A DNA stretch of 64,000 nucleotides from Pseudanabaena biceps. GTDB taxonomy: Bacteria > Cyanobacteriota > Cyanobacteriia > Pseudanabaenales > Pseudanabaenaceae. Position numbers and translations under genes: made by a program. Under the pieces are notes generated by a model. That model was not told the DNA's origin and searched no databases. It saw only the letters and a list, made by a program, of their open reading frames with translations. This document shows positions 36,062 through 44,610 of this stretch, in pieces (within the stretch, counting starts at the first letter, position 1; every line of letters starts with the position of its first letter). The stretch spans positions 115,183-179,182 of the forward strand of contig JAATWA010000003.1 of assembly GCA_013361095.1 (NCBI GenBank), read 5' to 3'.

Positions 36062-36281
36062 ATTTTTCCCATAGATTTATAGATAATGGCTGTACAAAGC
36101 AAAAAGCAACTTAGACAAGCATTAGGTGATATTTCAAACTTTTTAAACCAAGGAATTTGATGAAAACGGCAAAACTAGCTATTTTTCTTACCTTACAATT
36201 TTTAAAAACCTATAAATCATTTCTGGTTGCTATAAAAGCTATTCATGTACAACCTTGACTTTGTTTTACCTCTTAAAACAT

Positions 36282-36731
36282 TCAAGTTGTTTTTGAATGT
36301 TTAGAAATATAACTCTCCAAAAATTGCTTCATTTGTGGTTGAGCATTACAGTCAAAGCCAGCTTCGGCTGCTTTCTCAAACACTTGCTCTGATGTCATAC
36401 CTTGTCTTGTCGCCACGTTCATAAATGCCATTGCACCTGCACGCATAGAACTCGCGCAATGAATTAAAAGTGGTTTGGGCAGGCGATCAATTTGTTCTAA
36501 AACTTTATCCGTCAACTCTTCCGTCATTCCATCTGGCTTAACTGGAATATTAACATATTGCAATTTTGCGGCTTCTATTTGTTTCTGCTCATCCTTCACA
36601 AAACCTTCCTCTTCAGGCGATCGCAAGTTGAGTATAGACTTATACCCTTGAGTAGCTGCTTGCTGCAACTGTTCTGGGTTTAACTGTCCAGCTACACTTA
36701 ATTCATCATTGATCTTTTTAACGGATTCCAT
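36282..36731 (-). CDS. DUF442 / protein-tyrosine-phosphatase-like sulfur transferase
   Basis: The 149-residue protein (start MESVKKIND at 36731; the frame extends to 36746) matches the DUF442 family related to dual-specificity phosphatases and rhodanese-like sulfur transferases. Signature: INDELSVAGQLNPEQLQQAA, SILNLRSPEEEG and the C-x5-R loop LLIHCASSMRAGAMAF. Relatives fused to metallo-beta-lactamase (Blh) take part in sulfide or persulfide handling. It is divergent from an ArsR-family regulator, with a palindrome between, suggesting that this gene is the regulated target. Confidence 0.78.
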   Translation of the reverse strand: MESVKKINDELSVAGQLNPEQLQQAATQGYKSILNLRSPEEEGFVKDEQKQIEAAKLQYVNIPVKPDGMTEELTDKVLEQIDRLPKPLLIHCASSMRAGAMAFMNVATRQGMTSEQVFEKAAEAGFDCNAQPQMKQFLESYISKHSKTT

Positions 36732-36773
36732 AAATTTTAATTCCACTAATTGTAATTGTTTATTTCCTCTGTC

Positions 36774-36801
36774 ATACTACTATATAGTAATATAGTAGTA
36801 T
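36774..36801. promoter_or_regulatory. ArsR-type operator palindrome
   Basis: A perfect 12-4-12 palindrome (ATACTACTATAT, AGTA, ATATAGTAGTAT) lies between the divergent DUF442 and ArsR-family genes, 43 bases from the first start and 35 from the second. It overlaps -10-like A/T sequence. Both its geometry and its placement fit autoregulation plus control of the divergent gene by the ArsR-family protein. Confidence 0.75.
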
Positions 36802-36835
36802 ATCTATATATGGATAGATCTAAATTTAAATTGAT

Positions 36836-37180
36836 ATGTTAAGTACGTCTTCGGAAGCTCTTATTCCAATTGCTGAGTTCTTTAAAGTTTTATCTGAAGT
36901 GAGTCGGATACAAGTTTTATGCTGCCTTAAGCTAGGAGATAAGAATGTTACGGAAATTATTGAAGCGACAGGACTTGGACAAGCGAATGTTTCTAAACAT
37001 TTAAAAGTACTCTCCCAAGCAGGGATAGTGACTCGTCATCCTCAAGGAACTAGTGTTTTTTATAGTATTTCCGACCCTATTATTTTCAATATATGTGAAC
37101 TGGTATGCGATCACCTTGCAATTCGACTTGAGGAGCAAATGCAACAGTTAAAAGAACTAGCCAATTTACGCGGTCACTAA
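36836..37180 (+). CDS. ArsR-family winged-helix repressor
   Basis: The 114-residue protein has the ArsR/SmtB winged helix: IAEFFKVLSEVSRIQVLCCLKLGDKNVTEIIEATGLGQANVSKHLKVLSQAGIVTRHPQG then TSVFYSISDP. Metal sites typical of SmtB (CxC in helix 3, D-H-H-E in helix 5) are not obvious. Cysteines are at VLCCLKL and in the C-terminal NICELVCDH, similar to sulfide/persulfide sensors of the SqrR/BigR type. Given the neighbouring DUF442 gene, a persulfide-responsive repressor is my preferred inference. It shares the palindrome at 36774-36801. Confidence 0.82.
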   Translation: MLSTSSEALIPIAEFFKVLSEVSRIQVLCCLKLGDKNVTEIIEATGLGQANVSKHLKVLSQAGIVTRHPQGTSVFYSISDPIIFNICELVCDHLAIRLEEQMQQLKELANLRGH

Positions 37181-37214
37181 AACGAAAACGTTTTTTATTA
37201 ATCGCTATGAAGTT

Positions 37215-37358
37215 ACTATCTTTTCCTGCTAGCTCAAAAGCTAGTAAAGCCAATCCTAGCCACGTTAGAGCATCATCAAATAAGCTAATAGTCTGGGCGG
37301 TGTAAAGTCTGGCAAAGATAGGATTTCTTAGGCTTTGAAAAAGGGAAAGATTAGGCAT
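37215..37358 (-). pseudogene. Truncated 5' end of a second NrsD-like exporter gene
   Basis: The first 48 codons match the N-terminus of the exporter at 33915-35363 almost exactly (IFARLYTAQTISLF, DALTWLGLALLAFELAGKDS) and then homology stops abruptly; what follows overlaps the end of the ArsR-family gene. It is a recombination scar, suggesting that the block from the regulator to the exporter was copied or inverted around this segment. Confidence 0.8.
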
Positions 37359-37388
37359 TTATTTAATGTCCATAAACAAATTCATCAA

Positions 37389-37718
37389 TTAATTTCTAGG
37401 GGCATACATGATCACTAAAACTCCCATCAGGGCAATCCAACCACCGAGCAGGTCAAACTTATCTGGCACAACTTTATCTACTTGCCATCCCCAAAACAGA
37501 GATAGAACGACAAAAACTCCGCCATAGGCAGCATACACTCGTCCAAAATTTGCAGTTTGAAGCGTGGGAATTACTGCATACATAACTAAAAGTAAGACTC
37601 CTATTCCAGCCAACCAAATGCTTTTCCCTTCTTTTAGCCATAGCCAAAATAGGTAGCCTCCGCCAATTTCACATAGTCCAGCGATCGCAAAATAAAATAG
37701 AGATTGTAAAGTTGACAT
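37389..37718 (-). CDS. YnfA/UPF0060 family small membrane protein
   Basis: The 109-residue protein has four membrane helices and the family signatures FAIAGLCEIGGGYLFWLWLKEGKS and GRVYAAYGGVFVVLSLFWGW. YnfA proteins are small-multidrug-resistance-like efflux proteins. It stands alone between the exporter remnant and the HupE-linked genes. An exact substrate cannot be inferred. Confidence 0.9.
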   Translation of the reverse strand: MSTLQSLFYFAIAGLCEIGGGYLFWLWLKEGKSIWLAGIGVLLLVMYAVIPTLQTANFGRVYAAYGGVFVVLSLFWGWQVDKVVPDKFDLLGGWIALMGVLVIMYAPRN

Positions 37719-37768
37719 TCTTTTTATTCAGATTCAGGCAAGATGTACTTAAAGTTGTGATCGCATTT

Positions 37769-38452
37769 CTATTTCATCCGTTTAATATCAGTATATTCAC
37801 CTTTAGTTTTAAGGGTAATGGTGATTGGGTTGGATGTCCGATTTCGCCAAAACCAACCATGAGAACCATCAAAGGCTGCTTCAAGGGTTCCTTGCTCACT
37901 TTGGGAAGATCCTTTGCTGTACTGATGGTAATCGATCCCTAGGGTTTTAGAGTCGGCGTGCACATCAAAATTGGCTTTGCCGCTATTTGTAGACCAAGCG
38001 TATTGCACTTTATTGCCTTTACTCATATCAACCTTGATTTCCGTACCTTCATCGGGGGCAAGCGTCACCTGCATTTCATGATTCAGAGTCTTTGCGCCGA
38101 CACTTGTTGTTTGAGCGTTTGATGTTTGAGGTGTTGATGTTGCTTGAGGTGTTGACGCAACGGGTGTGCTGACTTCATTCTGTTTAGGCTTGGTATCAAT
38201 GCGTGAATTTTTAGCTTTATCTGCGGCTGCTTCCTTGTCCAGAGAGACTCTAATCTCGCCCATTTTTTTCAGTCCAATCAGATTGCCGATGCCAGTGGGG
38301 TCGATCCCGTACTCAGCAGGCATGACGACAGTGACCAGCAATACTCCTGCTGTCGCTGCTGCCAAAATGGTTGATTTAATGAGCCGCTTGGTCGAGGGTA
38401 ACTCTTGCTCTGTAGATATGCGTGACTTGTTTATCAAAACTTTATTCTCCAT
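37769..38452 (-). CDS. Single-pass transmembrane anchor protein linked to HupE
   Basis: The 227-residue protein has a 25-residue cytoplasmic start, one membrane helix (STILAAATAGVLLVTVVM), a Thr/Ser/Pro-rich linker and a periplasmic beta domain (LAPDEGTEIKVDMSKGNKVQYAWST ... GSHGWFWRNRTSNPITITLKTKGEY). It is the 'transmembrane anchor protein' that accompanies HupE/UreJ genes. Here it starts 6 bases after the HupE-like gene, so they are co-transcribed. The function is unknown; it may assist metal uptake or anchoring. Confidence 0.7.
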   Translation of the reverse strand: MENKVLINKSRISTEQELPSTKRLIKSTILAAATAGVLLVTVVMPAEYGIDPTGIGNLIGLKKMGEIRVSLDKEAAADKAKNSRIDTKPKQNEVSTPVASTPQATSTPQTSNAQTTSVGAKTLNHEMQVTLAPDEGTEIKVDMSKGNKVQYAWSTNSGKANFDVHADSKTLGIDYHQYSKGSSQSEQGTLEAAFDGSHGWFWRNRTSNPITITLKTKGEYTDIKRMK

Positions 38453-38458
38453 TGAATT

Positions 38459-39178
38459 TTAAGATACAAAATAGCCTGTGATCTGGAATCCCATTAGTAG
38501 AAATCCCAGCATCATTAAAAAAACATTTGCGCTGTAGGCATAGCGCAGGAAACTCTTTGATTTTCGCCAATAACTGATGGCAATCAAGATGACTCCCAAT
38601 GCTAAAATCTGCCCAACTTCAACCCCGATATTGAAGAAGATGAGATTAAAAATCAATCCATCGGATGGAAGCTCATAGTCGAGGATTTTGGTGGCAAGAC
38701 CGAAACCATGAAATAACCCAAATATCAATGTGGCTGCTTTTGGATTTGGTTGAAACCCGAACCAGCGTTTGTATGCACCCATATTGTCGAGTGCTTTGTA
38801 AACAATCGAAAAACCAATAATTGCATCAATGACATAGGCATTAATGCCGATTTTGAATATCACCCCCGATAGGAGCGTAATCACATGACCGACCGCAAAT
38901 AGGGTTACATAGGTTGTAATGTCCTTACGGCGATATAAATAAAAGATGACACCAAGTAAAAACAGCAGATGATCGTAGCCAGTCATCATGTGTTTTGCGC
39001 CCAGATAGATGAAGGGTATGGGTAATATGCCCACGCTTTCTTGGATGTAGCCTTTATCTCCAGAAGTCACGCCATGAGCGATCGCATCGGGAATTATCCC
39101 CAAAAAAGCAACCAGAACTATTACAGCAAGGGCAAGATAACGCTCTTTGTGTTTAAGTGTGTGTTTAAACCTAATCAT
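38459..39178 (-). CDS. HupE/UreJ-family membrane protein (probable nickel/cobalt permease)
   Basis: The 239-residue protein has a signal-like first helix followed by HGVTSGDKGYIQ, then about six helices with the HupE signatures HMMTGYDHLLFLLGVIFYL, FAVGHVITLL, IFGLFHGFGLA and FNIGVEVGQ. The histidines and glutamate in these helices line the metal path in HupE/UreJ proteins, which import nickel (or cobalt). It forms an operon with the anchor protein and is divergent from an NrsR/RppA-like two-component system, implying metal-responsive control. Confidence 0.82.
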   Translation of the reverse strand: MIRFKHTLKHKERYLALAVIVLVAFLGIIPDAIAHGVTSGDKGYIQESVGILPIPFIYLGAKHMMTGYDHLLFLLGVIFYLYRRKDITTYVTLFAVGHVITLLSGVIFKIGINAYVIDAIIGFSIVYKALDNMGAYKRWFGFQPNPKAATLIFGLFHGFGLATKILDYELPSDGLIFNLIFFNIGVEVGQILALGVILIAISYWRKSKSFLRYAYSANVFLMMLGFLLMGFQITGYFVS

Positions 39179-39377
39179 AAAGTCGTCTTAAATCTAATGT
39201 GTGGTAGTTTCATGGTAATTGTTCACAACAATATGGAACTGAGTAAAAATCCTAATGTAGTCTCTCAGAGGTACGATGAAAATCAGATGAAATCTAAACA
39301 CCAGAATTAGGAAGTTGCTAGAGGCAATATGATTAGGCGATTCGGCTATATTTTAGACTGGGATAGTTTTATTAATT

Positions 39378-40073
39378 ATGCGAATTTTGCTCGTAGAAGA
39401 TGAACAGGACTTAGGTTCGGCAATTAAGCAAGTCCTAGTCAGCGAAAAATATGTGGTTGATTGGGTTACAGATGGCGCTGAAGCTTGGAATTATTTCGAA
39501 AGTCAATGGACAGATTACACCTTAGGGATCTTTGATTGGCTGCTACCAAACTTGTCGGGGTTGGATCTGTGCCTCCAACTTAGAGCGAAACAGAATCCTT
39601 TACCTGTGCTGATGCTAACTGCCTTAGGGCAACCTGAAAATCGGATCACTGGTTTAGATGCTGGCGCAGATGATTACTTGATCAAGCCTTTTGTAATGGA
39701 AGAGCTACTAGCAAGATTAAGAGCGCTTCAAAGGCGATCGCCCCAGATCCAACCTCAAATCCTGACCGTTGGAGTCTTTACCTTGAATGATGCTAATAGT
39801 GCTTTGAGTATTCATCACCATGACCAGACTGTGCAAACTATTCCTTTAACTACTAAAGAATTTCAGTTGGTTGCTTACATGATGCAAAATCCTGATCGCA
39901 TTATTTCAGGCAGTAAAATTCGCAATCAACTTTGGGATCTCAATGAAGAGCCAGTTAGTAATGTGGTTGCGGCGCAAATGCGTTTATTGCGGCGTAAATT
40001 AGCCAGCTATGGCTGTGATTGCCCGATTGAGACGATTCTCAGTCAAGGCTACCGATTCAATACGCAGCCATGA
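39378..40073 (+). CDS. OmpR-family response regulator (RppA/NrsR-like)
   Basis: The receiver domain has acidic residues E7-D8-E9, the phospho-acceptor D53 in LGIFDWLLPNLSG, and K103 in DDYLIKPFV. The C-terminal winged helix ends QMRLLRRKLASYG and ETILSQGYRF. The tryptophan after D53 and the overall pattern resemble cyanobacterial RppA/NrsR regulators of redox or nickel responses. Its stop overlaps the kinase start (ATGA). It is divergent from the HupE-like operon, a likely target. Confidence 0.9.
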   Translation: MRILLVEDEQDLGSAIKQVLVSEKYVVDWVTDGAEAWNYFESQWTDYTLGIFDWLLPNLSGLDLCLQLRAKQNPLPVLMLTALGQPENRITGLDAGADDYLIKPFVMEELLARLRALQRRSPQIQPQILTVGVFTLNDANSALSIHHHDQTVQTIPLTTKEFQLVAYMMQNPDRIISGSKIRNQLWDLNEEPVSNVVAAQMRLLRRKLASYGCDCPIETILSQGYRFNTQP

Positions 40074-41467
40074 ATACTGCCCAATTATTTCGCCGTAGTC
40101 GGACTCGTCTTGCGCTTTGGTATGCGGGAGTGATGGCGGTGATTTTGAGTCTGTCTGGATTTAGTATGTATCGCTTTCTGATTCAGTCTAATTGGGAAGC
40201 AATGGAACGGGAGATGGAGTCGATTGCAGGGACATTGCATGACAGTTTAGAGCCGATGTTACCTACTTCAGAAAATCCAACCGTAATTTTGAGGCGGATT
40301 TTGCCAGAACTTTGTTTGGTAGAACAAACTTGTAATATTAGTCCCACCATAATTCAACGGCATACTACAGGTATTAGCGATCGCAGTACCTATTACATCC
40401 GTCTCTTCAATTATCAAGGTAAACTCATCGCCTTTTCTCCCAGCCAGAAACTTGAAGAATTACCTTCAAGTTTATCTTACAGTCCCTGGCAAACCTTTCA
40501 AAGTGCTAATGGAATCCGTTATCATCAGTTCACGATTATTTTGCACAGCCACGATGCTAAGAATCATCAGAGCGAGCAACATGGAGTTAAAACTTCTTGG
40601 GGCTATTTGCAAATTGGGCGCACCTTAGAACCTTTTGATGCGGAAGTAAAGCGAATAAAAATAATTTTGGCGATTGGGTTGCCGATCTCGCTAATTTTGA
40701 TTGTGATTTCTAGTTGGTGGCTATCCAAATTAGCAATGCAACCGATTTACAAATCCTATCAACAACAGCAACAGTTCACCGCCAACGCTGCCCATGAATT
40801 GCGATCGCCCCTTGCCAGTCTCCTTGCTACTGTTGAAGCAATCTTACGAGTACCGCAAGCTAATCCCGAAGATACGCAAACTATGCTCTACAAAGTGGAA
40901 AAGCAGGGACGGCGCTTGAGTAATTTAATTGCTGACCTTCTCCTTTTGTCTAGTCTTGAGCAAAATCCATCTCCAAAAAAATTTCAACCCTGCTGTTTGA
41001 ATGATTTAGTCAGCGACTTGACCGAAGAAATGTCAGAACTTGCTACTGCATCAGATATTCACTTAACTAGTCAAGTTCCTTCTATGGAAATCTATGTACT
41101 TGGTAATGAATCACAACTTTATCGATTGGTATTAAATCTCATTTCTAATGCAATTCAGTACACTCCTACTCAAGGCGATGTGCATATAAGTTTAGAAGTC
41201 CATGACCATAGTGCTGTTATCGCTGTGAAAGATACAGGGATTGGAATTCCCAAGGCTGAGCAACATCGAATTTTTGATCGCTTCTATCGAGTTGATAATG
41301 ATCGCTCTCGCAAAACGGGAGGGACGGGTTTAGGCTTGGCGATCGCCCAAGCGATCGTGCATCATCACCAAGGGCATCTCACTGTCAAAAGCGATCGCAG
41401 TCAGGGCAGTTTATTTATGATTCACTTACCCTGTCATCAAATTATCACTAGTTCAGTAGCATCATGA
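40070..41467 (+). CDS. Membrane sensor histidine kinase (RppB/NrsS-like)
   Basis: The 465-residue kinase has membrane helices at about 14-37 and 198-220 enclosing a 160-residue periplasmic domain that contains histidines (QRHTTG, YHQFTIILHSHDAKNHQSEQHG), possible metal ligands. The H box is TANAAHELRSPLA with H242; N box NLISNAIQYTP, G1 DTGIGIPKAEQ, G2 GTGLGLAIAQAIVHH. A metal sensor controlling the divergent HupE-like permease is inferred from the histidine cluster and the position. Confidence 0.9.
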   Translation: MNTAQLFRRSRTRLALWYAGVMAVILSLSGFSMYRFLIQSNWEAMEREMESIAGTLHDSLEPMLPTSENPTVILRRILPELCLVEQTCNISPTIIQRHTTGISDRSTYYIRLFNYQGKLIAFSPSQKLEELPSSLSYSPWQTFQSANGIRYHQFTIILHSHDAKNHQSEQHGVKTSWGYLQIGRTLEPFDAEVKRIKIILAIGLPISLILIVISSWWLSKLAMQPIYKSYQQQQQFTANAAHELRSPLASLLATVEAILRVPQANPEDTQTMLYKVEKQGRRLSNLIADLLLLSSLEQNPSPKKFQPCCLNDLVSDLTEEMSELATASDIHLTSQVPSMEIYVLGNESQLYRLVLNLISNAIQYTPTQGDVHISLEVHDHSAVIAVKDTGIGIPKAEQHRIFDRFYRVDNDRSRKTGGTGLGLAIAQAIVHHHQGHLTVKSDRSQGSLFMIHLPCHQIITSSVAS

Positions 41468-42728
41468 GACTGTAGTTATCTGTTCCGCAGTAATCGTAGT
41501 CCACTGAGTGTTACCAAGACTGTAGATCCTTCATGCCCAATAACACCGATGGGTAGAGTAATTCCACCTACAAAGTTTGCAATTACTAGTACAGCAACAA
41601 AGCTAAGCGCGAATATAATATTTTGCCTCACAATGACCTGAGACCGTCTTCCTAATTCAATAGCAGAGGCAAGTTTTTCCAATCGGTCTGCCATTAACAC
41701 GACATCGGCAGTTTCAAGTGCAACATCACTTCCATTTACACCCATAGCAATGCCCACCGATGCTTGAGCTAGAGCAGGAGCATCATTAATCCCATCGCCA
41801 ACCATAGCCACAGTTTGATATTGCTTTTGGAGTTGTTGCACTACATTCACCTTATCTTCAGGTAGAAGATCGGCGTATACCAGATCGATTCCTAGATTTT
41901 GGGCAATACTCTGTGCCGTTCGCTGATTGTCACCTGTTAGCATTACAATTTGCCTAATTCCTAAGTGTCTAAGATGCGCGATCGCCTGAGATGCTCCTGG
42001 TCTAACTGTATCGGCAACGGCAATAATTCCGAGAACTGAGCCATCGTAACCAACCCAAATAACTGTTTTGCCTTCCTTTTCCAATTTATAACAATGTTGC
42101 TCTAGCTCAATTGCATTAGACTTCATCATCTTCTGGACAAAGATACCATTGCCAACTACGGCTATTTGATCGTCAATTTCTCCAGTAATGCCCTGACCAG
42201 CATGAGCTTGAACGTTTAGCCCTTCACGCCATTGTAAGCCCTTTTCTTTAGCTGCTTGTACAATTGCTATACCAATAGGATGTTCTGAAAGACTCTCTAA
42301 GGCGGCTGCAACTTCTAGTAATACCTCTTCTGATATTTCTGCCGTTACGATCTGGACAACTTTAGGTTTCCCAATTGTTAGGGTTCCAGTTTTGTCAAAG
42401 GCGATCGCTTTGACACGTCCCATTAATTCTAGAGTCGCACCACTCTTAAACAGAATTCCTTGCCTTGCCCCATTAGCGATTCCCGATAATAAAGTTGGCA
42501 TAATCGCTGCCATCAATGCACAGGGCGAAGCAACCACCAAAAAGATCAAAGCTCGATAGATTGTAATTGACCAATCCCAACCCAAAACAAAAGGCGGTAA
42601 TGTCCCCAGTAAAATGCCTACAATCATGATCGCTTTGGCATAGCTCCGCTCAAACCTTTCGATTAGCTGCTGAGATGGAGGTCTTTCAGTCTGAGCTTGT
42701 TCTACTAAGCGAATTACTCGCTGAATTA

Positions 42729-43849
42729 CTGATGTTACGTGGAAGGAATGGACATTTTTTGAAGAAGAGAGAAACTAGCCCTAATGGCGTTGAGGTAAAG
42801 TTTAGCCTTGAGAGCAAAGTGATTGAGTTTTGTCTTGATGCGGAGACGCTCTAACTTAACAAAAGCGAAAAAGCAAGCAAAGATATGATTTTTCTGAGTA
42901 TGTGGAATACCCGTGGGGGACTTAGCCAAAGCGAGATTAGATTTCAGTGACTTGTGAAATTCTTCAACTGTCCATCGTTTTTGATAGATTGTGTTGATGT
43001 CAGATGCGGTTAAGTCGAGATTACTACAAGCTAAATACAAGATCCCTGTCGATTGATTTTTGTTTTTAAAAACTTGCTTGGTGATTAAGATAGGAAAATC
43101 AAGTCCTTTCAAAAACACCTTGCAACAGGAATCTGGTTTTAACTCAATTGACTCCAGATTAACGAAATGTCCCTGACTTTTGTCGTCTGCACAAATGGCT
43201 ATACGATTACCTTTGACAGCCATAATGAAGTCTTTTTTGACTCCTTGTTTAATATATTGCATATTTTCTTTGCTGCTGAACCAAATATCTGTCAGCACAT
43301 AGCGAAATTTCAGTTGGTTCTGACAGCAGACATGGAGCATCCTTCGCATCATTGCATTTTTAGTTTCCTCAGATACGAATTTGGTTTTACCTGTTTTGGG
43401 GTCGATTACCTCTCTAGATTTCTCCACAATTTCATAGGCAACTGGTAGGCTGATCTCTTGGTTGTGGTAGATACAGTTGAGGATATTTATACCTTTGATG
43501 CTACGGTTTTTGCTATGGTCAAAATACCAGCCTACTATCTTGTTTTCGTCGGTATATGGTTTATACTCCAGTGTGTCGTCAAAGATCAGCACCCCGTCTT
43601 CGCTTTCGTGTTTGCGAATTGTTGGTTTGACTAGATGCCATAATTCTGGAGAACCACCTGTAATTTGTCGCAACCGACTTGTTATTTGGTCATGGCTAAG
43701 TTCTCCGTCTAGTAACTCTGATAGTCCTGTTGCTGTTACCTTTCCAAAACTGCTGATAAGGTAATCTGAGTATAGGTCTAAAAACTGCCTGTCCACGCCT
43801 TTATACCGCTTTCTGTCCCTATCTTTATTTTACTTCCACGTAACATCAG
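42729..43849 (-). mobile_element. 1121-bp insertion sequence, copy 1 (in coaT)
   Basis: The ends are inverted repeats CTGATGTTACGTGGAAG. The 7-bp target duplication TGAATTA is present on both sides (42722-42728 and 43850-43856). The single transposase gene fills the element. A copy with the same length and an identical protein is at 47441-48561. Confidence 0.93.
42735..43796 (-). CDS. IS4/IS701-like DDE transposase, copy 1
   Basis: The 353-residue transposase has first catalytic aspartate D73 or D74 in VLIFDDTLEYKPY, second D170 in YVLTDIWFSSKEN and glutamate E278/E279 in KRWTVEEFHKSLKSN, where the YxKRWxxEExHK layout is that of IS4/IS701-group enzymes. The reading frame is intact and identical to copy 2, so both are probably functional and recent. 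Confidence 0.88.
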   Translation of the reverse strand: MDRQFLDLYSDYLISSFGKVTATGLSELLDGELSHDQITSRLRQITGGSPELWHLVKPTIRKHESEDGVLIFDDTLEYKPYTDENKIVGWYFDHSKNRSIKGINILNCIYHNQEISLPVAYEIVEKSREVIDPKTGKTKFVSEETKNAMMRRMLHVCCQNQLKFRYVLTDIWFSSKENMQYIKQGVKKDFIMAVKGNRIAICADDKSQGHFVNLESIELKPDSCCKVFLKGLDFPILITKQVFKNKNQSTGILYLACSNLDLTASDINTIYQKRWTVEEFHKSLKSNLALAKSPTGIPHTQKNHIFACFFAFVKLERLRIKTKLNHFALKAKLYLNAIRASFSLLQKMSIPST

Positions 43850-44566
43850 TGAATTAAACTACTTTCTGGCGGCTGATGGATTTTAATCCTTAAAGCTCCG
43901 TAGCCATTGATCGTACCTGCGAAAACTTCATCACCCACTGTTTTTTCAACAGGCATAGATTCGCCTGTAATCGAGGCTTGATTGAGCGTGCTAAATCCTT
44001 CAATCACTAGGCCGTCAGTAGGTACTAGCTCTCCTGGTTTGAGAATTACCAAATCGCCAATTTTTAGGTCTGAGATCGGTACGATTTGCTCAATACCAAG
44101 CCGCATAACTCTCGCCGTATCTGAGGTCAAACTCATTAGCCCGCGAATACTGCGCTCAGTTCGCTGCATAGCATAGCCTTCTAGTGCGCCGCTGATGGCA
44201 AAAATTAGAATCAGAACTGCACCATCAATAATCTGGTAGTAATCTCGTTGCCATAAACCAAGTGTTGCTGCTCCCAAGGCAGCCACGATCATAAGCAAAT
44301 CAACATCTAGTTCTCTTTCTTTCCATAGCGTAGTTAAGCCATCTCGCGCACTATCAAACCCACCGACAACGTAGGCTATAGGTAAAATTAGTAAAGCCCC
44401 TCCAATCCAACCTGCATTGAGCGCTAACCAGCCTAATAAAACAAAGAGGGCGCAGATAGCTGATGCAATAGCATCGGGATGATTTTTAAATAGTGCAGGA
44501 AAGTTTGGAAAACGAATCTTGGGAGACATCTAATTTGATTGCAATAAGAATTTTCTTACTCTAAAC

Positions 44567-44590
44567 CTTGACATTAATGTTAATGTCAAG
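44567..44590. promoter_or_regulatory. CoaR operator palindrome between coaT and coaR
   Basis: CTTGACATTAA and TTAATGTCAAG form 11-base arms around a TG centre, in the 81-base gap between the divergent genes. MerR-family activators bind such palindromes between -35 and -10 elements; TTGACA within the arm can serve as a -35. It lies 38 bases from the coaT start and 21 from the coaR start. Confidence 0.85.
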
Positions 44591-44610
44591 TGATTGCATA
44601 AAATAGCAGT

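Larger units (their letters stand above)
41476..44529 (-). pseudogene. coaT: Cobalt-efflux P-type ATPase CoaT, split by an IS
   Basis: The N-terminal part (44529 to about 43850) has the first helices and the actuator loop with TGESMPVEK. The C-terminal part (about 42728 to 41476) has the SPCALMAAIMPTLLSG metal site (SPC, the CoaT/cobalt type, not CPC), the phosphorylation site FDKTGTLTIGKP, and GDGINDAPALAQASVG. Joining across the IS with one copy of the 7-bp duplication TAATTCA gives an uninterrupted frame (SSLIQRVIRLVEQ). CoaT exports Co(II) from the cytoplasm. The divergent coaR confirms the identity. As sequenced the gene is inactive unless some cells lack the insertion. Confidence 0.88.
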
